13,247 bases of DNA from positions 1 through 13,247 of the forward strand of contig JAGRHI010000265.1 in assembly GCA_020445045.1 (NCBI GenBank), in the 5' to 3' direction. The position numbers and the translations under genes are program-made. This stretch comes from Candidatus Competibacteraceae bacterium. Its GTDB lineage: Bacteria > Pseudomonadota > Gammaproteobacteria > Competibacterales > Competibacteraceae. The notes under the pieces are model-generated. The model searched no databases. It saw only the letters and a list, made by a program, of their open reading frames with translations, and was not told the DNA's origin. This document shows, piece after piece, positions 1 through 6,729 of this stretch (position 1 is the first letter of the stretch; each line of letters starts with the position of its first letter).

Positions 1-1904
1 GCGATGACTTCTACCGCTACGTCAACGGCACCTGGCAGGACAAGACGGAGATTCCCGCCGACAAGACGGCCATTGGCCCGGCTTACGTTCTGCAGGACAT
101 TGCTCTTGAACAGATGAAGACGCTGGCCGAGGAGGACGCCGCCGACACCGGCGAACCCAAAGGCAGTGAAGGCCAGAAGATCGGCGACTGGTATGCCTCG
201 CTAATGAATGAAGACAAGCTGGCCGCTGACGACCTCAAGCCGATCCAGCCCGATTTGGAGCGCATCCAGGCCATCAACGACCGTACCGCACTGGCTGACC
301 TGCTGGCAGATTCCGTCGGCGGCTTGGGTCCGAAGCTTATAGGGCCGATTGCGGAGGCCGATAAAAAGCATAAGCGAAAAATAATCATCTCAATTGCCAC
401 CTTGGGCATGTCCCTGCCAGGGCGCGACATTTACCTCAAAGACGAGTATGCCGCAGTCCGCAAGCTCTATCTCCAACATTTGGCGCGCGTATTCACTCTG
501 GCCGGCATGGACGACGCGGACCAGCGGGCGGTACGTGTGCTCGGACTTGAAACCGAGATTGCCAAAGTGACGTTGCCCAAGGAAGAAACCCGCGACCCGC
601 GCAAGGTGTTCAACCCGACACCGGCTAAAGAGTTGTCGACAATCGCGCCCGGCATCGACTGGTCGCGCTATCTTGAGCGTACCGGTGTCAGCGCACAGGA
701 GATTGTCAATGTCAAAGTCAAGTCCACAGTCGCCGGTATTACCAAGCTGATCGCCGAAGCGCCGCTGGAGGACTGGCGCGACTACTGCACCTACCATTTG
801 ATCCACAACGTTTCGGGCGCCTTGCCCAAACCCTACCGCGATGAATTTTTCTCCCTGTACGGCAAGGTGCTGGTCGGCCAGCAGGAACCAGATCCGCGCT
901 GGAAAACCGTGTTGGTAAACATGGCCTGGAAGGATGGTTCCCTGCGGGACGCGATGGGTAAAGAATTTGTTGAGCGTTACGTACCGGCCGAGACCCGGCC
1001 GAAGGTCCGGGAGATGGTTGACAACATCCTCAAGGCGTTCGATGCACGCCTGGCCAAGCTGGAATGGATGACCTCGGAAACTAGGGCGGAGGCCCGCGAT
1101 AAGCTAGCTAAAACCACGATCAAGGTGGTCTACCCGGATTACTGGGAAGATACCAAGGGGTTGGAAGTGGTCCGTGGCGATGCGATCGGCAACCTGCGCC
1201 GTGGCGCGGCGTTCATGCGCCAGCAGAACCTGTCGCAACTGACCAACTACCCGGACAAGCGCAAATTCCTCAAGCCCGACATTGAGGTGAATGCCTATGC
1301 CAATCCCGACTGGAACGAGATCGTCTTTCTGGCGGCGATTATCCGTCCGCCATATTTTGATCCCGAAGCTGAGCCGGTGGTGAACTATGGCGCCTTGGGG
1401 CAGGTGATTGGCCACGAGATTTCGCACCTGTTCGACGACCAGGGACGGTTGTACGATGGTGACGGCCTGCTACGCGACTGGTGGACCCCCAAGGATGCGC
1501 AGCAGTTTGAGGCAGTGGCGAGCCGCCTAGCCAAGCAGATGAGCAGCTATGAGCCGTTGCCGGGCAAGCACGTCAACGGCAAGCTGACACTGGGCGAGAG
1601 CCTCGCCGACGTCGCCGGTATCCAGGTGGCCTATGATGCCTACCGGCTCTCCCTGCACGGCAAGGAGCTGCCGGTGGTGGACGGCTTCACCGGCGACCAG
1701 CGCTTCTTCATAGGCTACGCCCAGGCTTGGCGCATGAAGCCGCGTGACGCCTACCTCGACCAGCTGTTGAAGACAGATTTTCATCCGCCGAGCAATGTGC
1801 GACCGCAGACGGTGCGCAACATCGACGCCTGGTACGCCGCCTTCAACGTCAAGTCGGGCGACAAGCTCTATCTGAAACCGGAAGATCGTGTGCAGCCCTG
1901 GTAA
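1..1904 (+). CDS. M13 family zinc metallopeptidase (neprilysin/PepO type), 5' truncated by window
   Basis: The frame is open from base 3, so the N-terminus, with its expected signal peptide and a few dozen residues, lies outside the window; 633 residues are visible. The first visible residues (DDFYRYVNGTW) are the usual N-terminal M13 motif. The zinc site HEISH is at bases 1413-1427 (visible residues 471-475), with the third ligand Glu in ESLAD at 1596-1610. The substrate-binding NAYANP motif starts at 1290. The protein ends in Trp, as M13 enzymes do (here VQPW), without the cysteine of the eukaryotic CxxW ending. Family members are single-domain endopeptidases that cleave short peptides; bacterial ones are usually exported to the periplasm or anchored as lipoproteins. 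An internal ATG at 114 is not the start, because conserved family sequence precedes it. All catalytic residues are present, so the enzyme is probably active. Its physiological substrate is unknown. Confidence 0.95.
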   Translation, partial: DDFYRYVNGTWQDKTEIPADKTAIGPAYVLQDIALEQMKTLAEEDAADTGEPKGSEGQKIGDWYASLMNEDKLAADDLKPIQPDLERIQAINDRTALADLLADSVGGLGPKLIGPIAEADKKHKRKIIISIATLGMSLPGRDIYLKDEYAAVRKLYLQHLARVFTLAGMDDADQRAVRVLGLETEIAKVTLPKEETRDPRKVFNPTPAKELSTIAPGIDWSRYLERTGVSAQEIVNVKVKSTVAGITKLIAEAPLEDWRDYCTYHLIHNVSGALPKPYRDEFFSLYGKVLVGQQEPDPRWKTVLVNMAWKDGSLRDAMGKEFVERYVPAETRPKVREMVDNILKAFDARLAKLEWMTSETRAEARDKLAKTTIKVVYPDYWEDTKGLEVVRGDAIGNLRRGAAFMRQQNLSQLTNYPDKRKFLKPDIEVNAYANPDWNEIVFLAAIIRPPYFDPEAEPVVNYGALGQVIGHEISHLFDDQGRLYDGDGLLRDWWTPKDAQQFEAVASRLAKQMSSYEPLPGKHVNGKLTLGESLADVAGIQVAYDAYRLSLHGKELPVVDGFTGDQRFFIGYAQAWRMKPRDAYLDQLLKTDFHPPSNVRPQTVRNIDAWYAAFNVKSGDKLYLKPEDRVQPW

Positions 1905-1944
1905 ACGGAAGGAAGATTGCCAAGCCGATAGTCCATGAACGGTC

Positions 1945-2211
1945 ATGCCCCGAGAAATTCTTCCACGAGAAGTCAAACTGAAGCGACTTTTAGTGGAGGT
2001 CATCCCGGACAAGCAACGCCAGAGTTGGCGCGTTGAGGAAAAGCTGGCGATCGTGCTGGCGGTCCTGAGCGAGCCTTAGAGCGTGGCGACGGTCAGTCGC
2101 CAACGAGGTGTCAACGAAAACCCAATTGATCGCTGGAAAGAGCGGTTTTTGGAAACGGGTCGCCAGGGGTTGAACGGGGCCAAGGCGCGGACGGCGGACC
2201 AGCGACTGGAG
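1945..2211 (+). pseudogene. IS3-type orfA helix-turn-helix transposase fragment with amber stop
   Basis: In frame 1 an ATG at 1945 opens a reading frame with the look of an IS3-type OrfA: a basic start, then WRVEEKLAIVLAVL, then an HTH-like segment (VATVSRQRGVNENPIDRWKE) and FLETGRQGLNGAKA. An in-frame TAG at 2077-2079 interrupts it after 44 codons, in the sequence EP*SVATV, where a Gln codon (CAG) would fit. Family similarity stops around 2211. The leucine-zipper part of OrfA and the whole catalytic OrfB are absent. It is therefore a dead remnant. The family call comes from pattern recognition of the HTH region and could instead be another HTH transposase type. Confidence 0.7.
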
Positions 2212-2482
2212 GGTAAGCGTTCGCTTTGGGCCGTCTGTCCAGACGCTTCAGCTCGGTCGCTTACGATCACCACCCTCGCTCGATCATGCCCCACCGTTCA
2301 CGGGCTGTCCACTGGTTCCCGTGGCGTCACCGCCCTCAACGCATTGCCCAGTACTACCCCTGGCGGTGGCGACAACACAAAAGCTTTCGGCCCTCCCTAT
2401 TACTTTGAATGAGTTTCTACGACTGTAGTCCTCACACCGGTGGTTCTTGAAGGTTCATGGATTTTCCCGGATTACAGTTCGT
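2212..2482. other. Gene-free stretch after transposase remnant
   Basis: Short open frames exist here on both strands (for example 2226-2408 plus), but none has a convincing ribosome binding site or recognisable motifs. The plus-frame peptide is rich in Arg, His, Trp and Pro, which is typical of spurious translation of GC-rich DNA. The stretch may be further mobile-element debris, since it directly follows the break in the HTH transposase fragment. Confidence 0.4.
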
Positions 2483-2510
2483 GTCCGCCATGACCCCGGT
2501 CATGGCGGAC
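2483..2510. terminator. Perfect 13-bp inverted repeat downstream of the triple-repeat gene
   Basis: GTCCGCCATGACC at 2483-2495 is the exact reverse complement of 2498-2510, with CC between them. It lies 38 bases past the stop of the minus-strand triple-repeat gene, where a terminator would be expected. No T-tract follows the stem on the minus strand, so intrinsic termination is unproven. It may instead protect the 3' end of the transcript or be an unrelated palindrome. Confidence 0.45.
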
Positions 2511-2548
2511 TGCGGAATGGGAACAAAACCATTCTGGGTCGGACCCGA

Positions 2549-3349
2549 TCAGCGCCGGTCACAATCCGCGGGCGGCGAATCGGTGATGGAGTCGTAGCGC
2601 CCGTTCATGGTGACCACAGTGATGCACTGGCGAGCCGACCGGTTCCACCAGTTGGCCCAGATCCGGCCGCCGCCTCTTCTTGAGTGCACGAACTTGTAAC
2701 CGCGGTCCCTGAGTTCCCGTTCGCCGCTGCTGGCACGCATGCCCACGAGGTCGTCAATGTTGCCACGCCTGCCATGGTGGTCTCCGCCGGAATCAGCCCG
2801 TTTGTCGTCGCACATAGACTCGGGTTGGTCCATGATGGAGTCGTAGCGTCCGTCCTTGGTAGTCACGGCGATGCAGCGCTGCTTCCTCGGGTTCCACCAG
2901 TAGGCGATGGAATTACCCTTGACCTTGACGGTGTTGCGATGATGATAGCCACGATCCTTGAGTTCCCGTTCACCGCTACGGGCGCGCATGCCCACCAGGT
3001 CATCGATGCTGCTACCCCGGCCGCCATGGTGCCTGCGGTCGTAATCGTTATTGGAAGCGTGGCCGTCTTCGCCACACATCGATTCGGGTTGCTCCGCGAC
3101 GGACGAGAAACGTCCGTCCTTGGTGGTTGCAGCGATGCACCGCCCTCTGCGTGAATTCCACCAGTAGCCGATGGAGCTGTCTTTAATTTTCATGGTCTTG
3201 TGGTGGTGGTAGCCGCGATCTTCGAGCTCACGCTCGCCGCTGCTGGCGCGCGCACCCACGAGATCATCAAGGTTTCGCGGTGTCTGCGCCTGGACGGAAA
3301 AGGCCACGGCGGTGAGCACGACGAGTATCATGAAGTTATTACGGTTCAT
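2549..3349 (-). CDS. Secreted protein with three tandem 66-residue two-cysteine repeats
   Basis: 266 residues. The start is the ATG at 3349, because AAGGAGG lies at 3359-3365 with a 9-nt spacer and the protein then begins with a clean signal peptide (MNRNNFMILVVLTAVAFSVQ, cleavage near residue 22). The upstream open frame is not needed. The mature protein is three copies of one unit at residues 27-92, 115-180 and 198-263, each beginning (I/L)DDLVGxRA and containing SGERELxDRGY, WWN, a Cys at unit position 45 and a Cys at position 66. The copies align without any gap. Linkers are rich in His, Gly, Arg and Asp. The two Cys per unit, always 21 apart, suggest one disulfide per unit in the periplasm or outside the cell. 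A single-copy relative is encoded at 4916-5560. I recall similar motifs in uncharacterised proteobacterial proteins but cannot name a family. Function is unknown; binding or inhibition of an envelope target is only a guess. Confidence 0.88.
   Translation of the reverse strand: MNRNNFMILVVLTAVAFSVQAQTPRNLDDLVGARASSGERELEDRGYHHHKTMKIKDSSIGYWWNSRRGRCIAATTKDGRFSSVAEQPESMCGEDGHASNNDYDRRHHGGRGSSIDDLVGMRARSGERELKDRGYHHRNTVKVKGNSIAYWWNPRKQRCIAVTTKDGRYDSIMDQPESMCDDKRADSGGDHHGRRGNIDDLVGMRASSGERELRDRGYKFVHSRRGGGRIWANWWNRSARQCITVVTMNGRYDSITDSPPADCDRR
2561..3271 (-). repeat. Three coding tandem repeats, 66 codons each, with 17- to 22-codon linkers
   Basis: Units lie at 3074-3271, 2810-3007 and 2561-2758 on the minus strand. 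Units 1 and 2 are closest to each other: they share RGYHH, TTKDGR and QPESMC. Unit 3 has diverged (NWWNRSARQC and TMNGRYDS) and resembles the single-copy unit at 5009-5206 more in its RGYKFV stretch. This fits internal duplication after divergence from a single-unit ancestor. Confidence 0.85.
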
Positions 3350-3358
3350 AAAATGGAT

Positions 3359-3365
3359 CCTCCTT
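3359..3365 (-). promoter_or_regulatory. Strong Shine-Dalgarno of the triple-repeat gene
   Basis: Reads AAGGAGG on the minus strand, 9 nt before the ATG at 3349. It decides the start and excludes the longer open frame that begins at 3442. Confidence 0.75.
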
Positions 3366-3880
3366 AATTCAGGCCGTTCGCTGCTGTACTGGATATCGAG
3401 ACAACCAGTGCTTGAAGGTGATATGAAGATGCCGCCTATCAAGCAATGGGTGTTCGCAAGTCGTTACCATTCGTTTTTCAACGCGGGTCACCACCTGCGT
3501 CGCGTAATGAAGCGACATCATACCCAGATCATAGTAGGCGAAAAAGCCTTATGACGTATCACCGGGGTACTTACCTCGCCGCACTTCAGGCGGCGAGGTA
3601 AGACATCCAAACGCATTCGCCACCAGTGTCAGTGTTGGATCTATCCCTAAAACGTATTGCGGTCTTCGCAAATGGCTAACATGTCATTTCTACCAAATTT
3701 TGTTGCCGGGCGATTTGCTCGTCAGCCCAGTCCGCTTTGTCACAAACAATGCCGTCAGGAAAATACCTACGGGAATATCTGTATTTATATTGAAAAATCG
3801 GAACGATATGATTTCAATGGATTGTAGGAGGTTCGCAAGACAAGGCCATTTAATTTCAATCAGTAAAAAATACCGGAATC
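3366..3880. other. AT-richer divergent intergenic region
   Basis: About 515 bases between the divergent triple-repeat and beta-barrel genes, clearly richer in A and T than the flanks, especially 3760-3880. It should hold promoters for both directions. A weak minus-strand candidate is TTGCTT, 17 nt, TATCAC within about 3425-3455; no convincing consensus pair is seen for the plus gene. The open frames at 3312-3554 and 3700-3891 have no ribosome binding site or recognisable motifs and are probably spurious. Confidence 0.5.
3570..3602. repeat. Perfect 13-bp hairpin between divergent genes
   Basis: CTTACCTCGCCGC at 3570-3582 pairs perfectly with 3590-3602 around a 7-base loop (ACTTCAG). Neither side has a T-tract, so it is not an obvious terminator. 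It sits about 220 bases upstream of the minus gene and 280 upstream of the plus gene. It could be a regulator site, a mobile-element end or a palindromic repeat unit of the genome; the window holds no second copy. Confidence 0.6.
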
Positions 3881-4879
3881 ATGATGAATAACGCGATCCA
3901 GAAGCTTGAGCGAGTGGCGATTGTCGGCGGGTGGCTGCTGGCCATCACGCCATTTTCGGCCTTCGCCCAATCGGGCCTGGACGAAATCATCGACCAAGTA
4001 CGCCAGCAGGTTATCCAGCAGGGCGGTCCAGATCGTCTAGGGGCGGGCTACGCGGCCATGATGAATTTCGCCACCGCGCCCGATATCTCCGCCGCCACAT
4101 ACTACGTCGACAGCGCAAGCGCCGACGATCCCACGATCAATGTCTACAAGATCCCCCTGCGGCATGAATTCACTCTGGAAGGGCGAGATTGGAAGCCGTT
4201 CGTGCAAGCCAGCTTCGGTTATCTGGATTACGAAGTAAAATTCAATTACCTGCCCCAGGAATCGATCAAGGCCGACTTGAAATCCTACGGCGGCCTGCTG
4301 GGGCTGGGGGTCGACATACCACTCGACCACAGTCTTGCGTTCGTGACGGCTCTCGATGTCGGCATCGTGCATCTCGAAAGCAGCGCTGATTACCGGGGGC
4401 CGATTTCCGAAGCGATTCTCAAGCCGGCCCTGCAAGGCGTGGTGTTCGATTGGGACGCGGATGCCTCGCTGGTTGGGGTGACGGCCGGCCTGAATTATGA
4501 GCAACAGTTCGAGACATGGTCGATGGAAGGTCAAACCCGGCTGACCTACAATCACCTCGACACCTATGACAGTTCCAGCGATCTGATCGACTTCGACGCC
4601 AATGTCACCACCTTCACTTTGCAAATCGATGCGATCAAACCGATCAACGCAAAAATTGGCGGTTATCCACTGGCCCTAGTCGGCCATTTCGGCAACGCTA
4701 CGTTTCTCGGCAGCAATCGCGATGCCTTGGGGTTCGATTACTTTTTCGAGGCTGGTCTGGCCCTTGAGACCGACATTTCCCAAAACAACTGGCCGGTGAA
4801 AAAACTGCGCCTGGGCGCAATGGGTATTTTCGGCGCGGATGTCACCGGCTGGAGCGTGATTTTCGGCTATCGATTCTAA
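3881..4879 (+). CDS. Outer-membrane beta-barrel protein (solitary autotransporter-barrel-like)
   Basis: 332 residues. The start is ATG 3881, with a second ATG right after it at 3884; the ribosome binding site is weak. A signal peptide covers residues 1 to about 29 (hydrophobic core VAIVGGWLLAI, cleavage after AFA). A short helical-looking stretch follows (LDEIIDQVRQQVIQQ). From about residue 50 to the end there are alternating hydrophobic and polar strands with many Gly, Tyr, Phe and Asp/Asn turns. The C-terminus is WSVIFGYRF, ending in the terminal Phe that is the typical signal for the outer-membrane assembly (BAM) machinery. The overall pattern resembles the solitary outer-membrane autotransporter-barrel family: a barrel with no passenger domain. 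The next gene starts 36 bases after the stop in the same direction, so the two probably share a transcript. The export or adhesion role is unknown; another small porin-like barrel family is possible. Confidence 0.78.
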   Translation: MMNNAIQKLERVAIVGGWLLAITPFSAFAQSGLDEIIDQVRQQVIQQGGPDRLGAGYAAMMNFATAPDISAATYYVDSASADDPTINVYKIPLRHEFTLEGRDWKPFVQASFGYLDYEVKFNYLPQESIKADLKSYGGLLGLGVDIPLDHSLAFVTALDVGIVHLESSADYRGPISEAILKPALQGVVFDWDADASLVGVTAGLNYEQQFETWSMEGQTRLTYNHLDTYDSSSDLIDFDANVTTFTLQIDAIKPINAKIGGYPLALVGHFGNATFLGSNRDALGFDYFFEAGLALETDISQNNWPVKKLRLGAMGIFGADVTGWSVIFGYRF

Positions 4880-4881
4880 AA

Positions 4882-4900
4882 GCCTTATGACCTTTAAGGC
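4882..4900 (+). promoter_or_regulatory. Small hairpin between barrel gene and downstream gene
   Basis: GCCTTA at 4882-4887 pairs with TAAGGC at 4895-4900 around a 7-base loop. It ends six bases before the GGGAG ribosome binding site (4906-4910) of the downstream gene. It has no T-tract, so it is more likely an RNA processing or translation-level element than a strong terminator; it may also be chance. Confidence 0.3.
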
Positions 4901-4915
4901 CACTTGGGAGTTCGT

Positions 4916-5560
4916 ATGATGCGATATAGTGTCATGGGTTATTCCGCGGGAGCGCTTATCGCCTTCTTCCTGACCCAACCCGTTTATGCCCAGGACCCGG
5001 CGCCCGGGTTGCAAGACCTGGTCGGGGCACGAGGCAGCAGCGGCGAGCAAGCCCTTGAGAAGCGCGGATATCGATTCGTCAAGGGAGAAAAATCGGGCGG
5101 CAACAGCTACACGAATTGGCTGAATGCCCGTACCGGGCAGTGCATCATCGTGCGCACCGCCAACGGTCGCTACCAATCCATCGTCACGGCGCCGGACTTC
5201 GATTGCCGGGACGGGGCGGCGGAAAGCGCGCCCCCACCGAGCCCCGGCGCCAGCGGCGGCCGTTTCGCGACGGTGTGCGGTGTTACGGTGGATGGCAAAC
5301 TCTACCGCTACCGATGCAAGGTCGAAGGCGCGGCGCCCGGCGGTCGCGGCAGAACCATCCTCCATTATCCCGACCAGACCATCACCTTGAATTGGCACGG
5401 CGGCAGGCGCGTGAGCGTGATCTTCGAGGGCATGAAACCCCAACAGACGACCTACAACACTTCCGAAGGCAGCACCCAGTTCGTCTTCGAAGACAAGACC
5501 TATTTCTACATCTCCGACCGTCACGCCGCGAAAATGGAAGTGCGGGATTTCCGCGAGTAG
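4916..5560 (+). CDS. Secreted protein: one 66-residue two-Cys unit plus a distinct C-terminal domain
   Basis: 214 residues from ATG 4916 (GGGAG at 4906-4910). ATG 4919 has better spacing and is equally possible; a TTG at 4904 would put the start ahead of the binding site. The signal peptide ends near residue 25 (PVYA before QDPA). Residues 32-97 are the same domain that is tripled in the gene at 2549-3349: LQDLVGARG, SGEQALEKRGY, NWLN, Cys76 and Cys97, with identical spacing (44 and 21). A Pro/Ser/Gly-rich linker (about 100-116) leads to a second domain (117-214) with Cys121 and Cys134, YRYRC, HYPDQTITLNW and many aromatic beta-like strands. The second domain is not one I can name. The position 36 bases behind the barrel gene suggests co-expression and a shared role at the cell envelope. 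Function unknown. Confidence 0.85.
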   Translation: MMRYSVMGYSAGALIAFFLTQPVYAQDPAPGLQDLVGARGSSGEQALEKRGYRFVKGEKSGGNSYTNWLNARTGQCIIVRTANGRYQSIVTAPDFDCRDGAAESAPPPSPGASGGRFATVCGVTVDGKLYRYRCKVEGAAPGGRGRTILHYPDQTITLNWHGGRRVSVIFEGMKPQQTTYNTSEGSTQFVFEDKTYFYISDRHAAKMEVRDFRE

Positions 5561-5601
5561 GGCACTGGGTCCAGAAGTGCGCAACTCAAGGGCGCTCATT
5601 C

Positions 5602-5674
5602 ATGGAGCCCGATCTGAAATGATATCCGTCATATTTGCTGGCTCCATCTCCTTCAGTGGACGGATGATGGAGCC
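5602..5674 (+). promoter_or_regulatory. Two mutually exclusive hairpins sharing one arm
   Basis: ATGGAGCC occurs at 5602-5609 and again at 5667-5674. Its complement GGCTCCAT at 5640-5647 can pair with either; the second pairing extends to 9 bp (GGCTCCATC with GATGGAGCC). The leader geometry resembles an attenuator, but no U-run follows the second stem. It lies between the gene ending at 5560 and the one starting at 5848. It could equally be a pair of direct-repeat binding sites. Confidence 0.35.
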
Positions 5675-5847
5675 TTGACTGGATGGCCCTCGATCGCTGG
5701 CTGGCGACAGGGCACTCCCGCATGGAAGGAATCGCTGGTTTCTAGTGGAAAGAACCGCCTCGGTTCCTTGGAATGCTCGTTCGCGGGTGGAAACGTCAAT
5801 CTCACGAACGTTTTTCAATGATTCAAGCACGATAAGAGAACTTCACC

Positions 5848-6099
5848 GTGGACATTCAAAGTTTGATCATGTTCCTGGTCATCGGCGCCGTGGCGGGTTG
5901 GCTCGCCGGCTTGATCATGAAGGGGCGGGGTTTCGGCCTGCTCGGTAATATCGTTGTTGGCATCATCGGCGCGCTGGTCGGCGGGTTCTTGTTCGGAGTC
6001 TTGGGATTGGCCGCCGGTGGGTTGATTGGCTCGCTGATCACGGCCGTCATCGGGGCCGTCGTTCTCTTGTTCCTCATCGGCCTCATCAAGAAAGCTTAG
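5848..6099 (+). CDS. GlsB/YeaQ/YmgE family small membrane protein (transglycosylase-associated)
   Basis: 83 residues, starting at GTG 5848 (MDIQSLIMFL...). No strong ribosome binding site is seen; a purine-rich AAGAGAA lies 8 to 14 bases upstream. Three hydrophobic segments (about 5-24, 30-52, 55-79) are packed with Gly and Ala, and a conserved-looking KGRGFGLLGNIVVGIIGA stretch links the first two. Size, Gly pattern and topology match the family found in many bacteria as short inner-membrane proteins, often induced by general stress; the name 'transglycosylase-associated' is historical and no enzymatic role is established. It stands alone between a 287-base gap and IS debris. Confidence 0.88.
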   Translation: MDIQSLIMFLVIGAVAGWLAGLIMKGRGFGLLGNIVVGIIGALVGGFLFGVLGLAAGGLIGSLITAVIGAVVLLFLIGLIKKA

Positions 6100-6156
6100 A
6101 TGCCTGCCTTCGGATAAAGGTTAGGCGCATGCCGGGGGCCATGAGAGCCGACAAAA

Positions 6157-6529
6157 CTAGATATTCCAGCCGATGCGTAAAGAGCGTTGCAGGGGTTGCT
6201 GATACAAGTACCATTTCGCCCAGAAATGTAAGCCGGAGAAGTTTCGTTTCTGCCCAAGGCACTCCCTGTGGATCCGAATGGCCGACCTTCCTTTCAAAAA
6301 CCCAATCGTGTTGGCCACACTATATTTCGGTGGAATACTCAAACACAGATGGATGTGATCAGGCATCGCATGTCCCTCTACGATTTCAACCCCTTGTTGC
6401 TGCCCGTAAAATCCCACCCATTTGTCTCCGTAAAGTCCCGTAGATCGCCCGACGGCGATACTTCGGGACAAACACAGCGTGATACTTGCAGTACCATTTT
6501 GTATGGGACTGGCATCGCCCATCTCGCAT
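6157..6529 (-). pseudogene. tnpA: IS200/IS605-type TnpA transposase, frameshifted and truncated
   Basis: Minus strand. The original start is ATG 6529 with AGGAGGT at 6534-6540. That frame encodes SHTKWYCKYHAVFVPKYRRR and LRRQMGGILR, typical of the N-terminus, then hits TGA at 6386-6388. The rest continues in another frame with QQQGVEIVEGHAMPDHIHLC, then IPPKYSVANTIGFLKG and NFSGLHFWAKWY. The His-X-His metal motif of these HUH single-strand transposases (HIH) is at 6349-6357. After HFWAKWY (about 6205) the frame is lost again: adding one T would restore YFVS, but the segment with the catalytic Tyr (AYIRNQ-like) is not found. At least two frameshifts and the missing tyrosine make it inactive. 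No TnpB is present. Confidence 0.88.
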
Positions 6530-6615
6530 GATGACCTCCTTAACGGTTTGGCTGATTGGAAAGAGGTCATCTACTACACTCAGAATTACGCCGGAACGGT
6601 AGAGCCTTCAGGCGT

Positions 6616-6634
6616 CCACCGCCAGAGGCGGTGG
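6616..6634. repeat. Subterminal hairpin of the IS200-type element
   Basis: CCACCGCC at 6616-6623 and GGCGGTGG at 6627-6634 form an 8-bp stem with loop AGA, 87 bases upstream of the tnpA start. IS200/IS605 elements carry such imperfect-palindrome hairpins near each end as the transposase recognition site, so this is probably the left end of the element. The opposite end was not found, in keeping with decay. Confidence 0.6.
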
Positions 6635-6714
6635 CTTACCTATTGCGAGTTAATTCACGCTAGGTTCTCCCGGGTTTGCCGGAAATGATCCGGTTGGGAT
6701 GGCCCGAGACCATG

Positions 6715-6720
6715 AGGAGG
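6715..6720 (+). promoter_or_regulatory. AGGAGG ribosome binding site of the DUF6402-like gene
   Basis: AGGAGG is 9 nt before GTG 6730 but only 3 nt before ATG 6724, which favours the GTG. The in-frame TTG at 6676 lies upstream of the site and is excluded. Confidence 0.6.
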
Positions 6721-6729
6721 GAGATGATC

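Noticed and set aside
2684..3154. 156-codon plus-strand frame opposite the triple-repeat gene
   Set aside because: Its apparent repetitiveness is only the mirror of the coding repeats on the minus strand.
2561..3271. CRISPR-like array
   Set aside because: The repeated blocks are about 200 bases, in frame and divergent at synonymous sites; there are no short identical repeats with unique spacers.
3700..3891. 63-residue open frame before the barrel gene as a small protein
   Set aside because: No ribosome binding site and no hydrophobic or domain pattern; it runs into the barrel start in another frame.
3542..4891. 14-base direct repeat AAAAGCCTTATGAC at 3542-3555 and 4878-4891, as possible element ends
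   Set aside because: A 14-base match somewhere in 13 kb is not rare by chance, the sequence around the two copies differs, and nothing between them resembles a mobile element.
4676..5599. 307-codon minus-strand frame opposite the barrel and single-copy repeat genes
   Set aside because: Both plus-strand genes have signal peptides, domain matches and a ribosome binding site; the minus frame has none of these and spans two genes.
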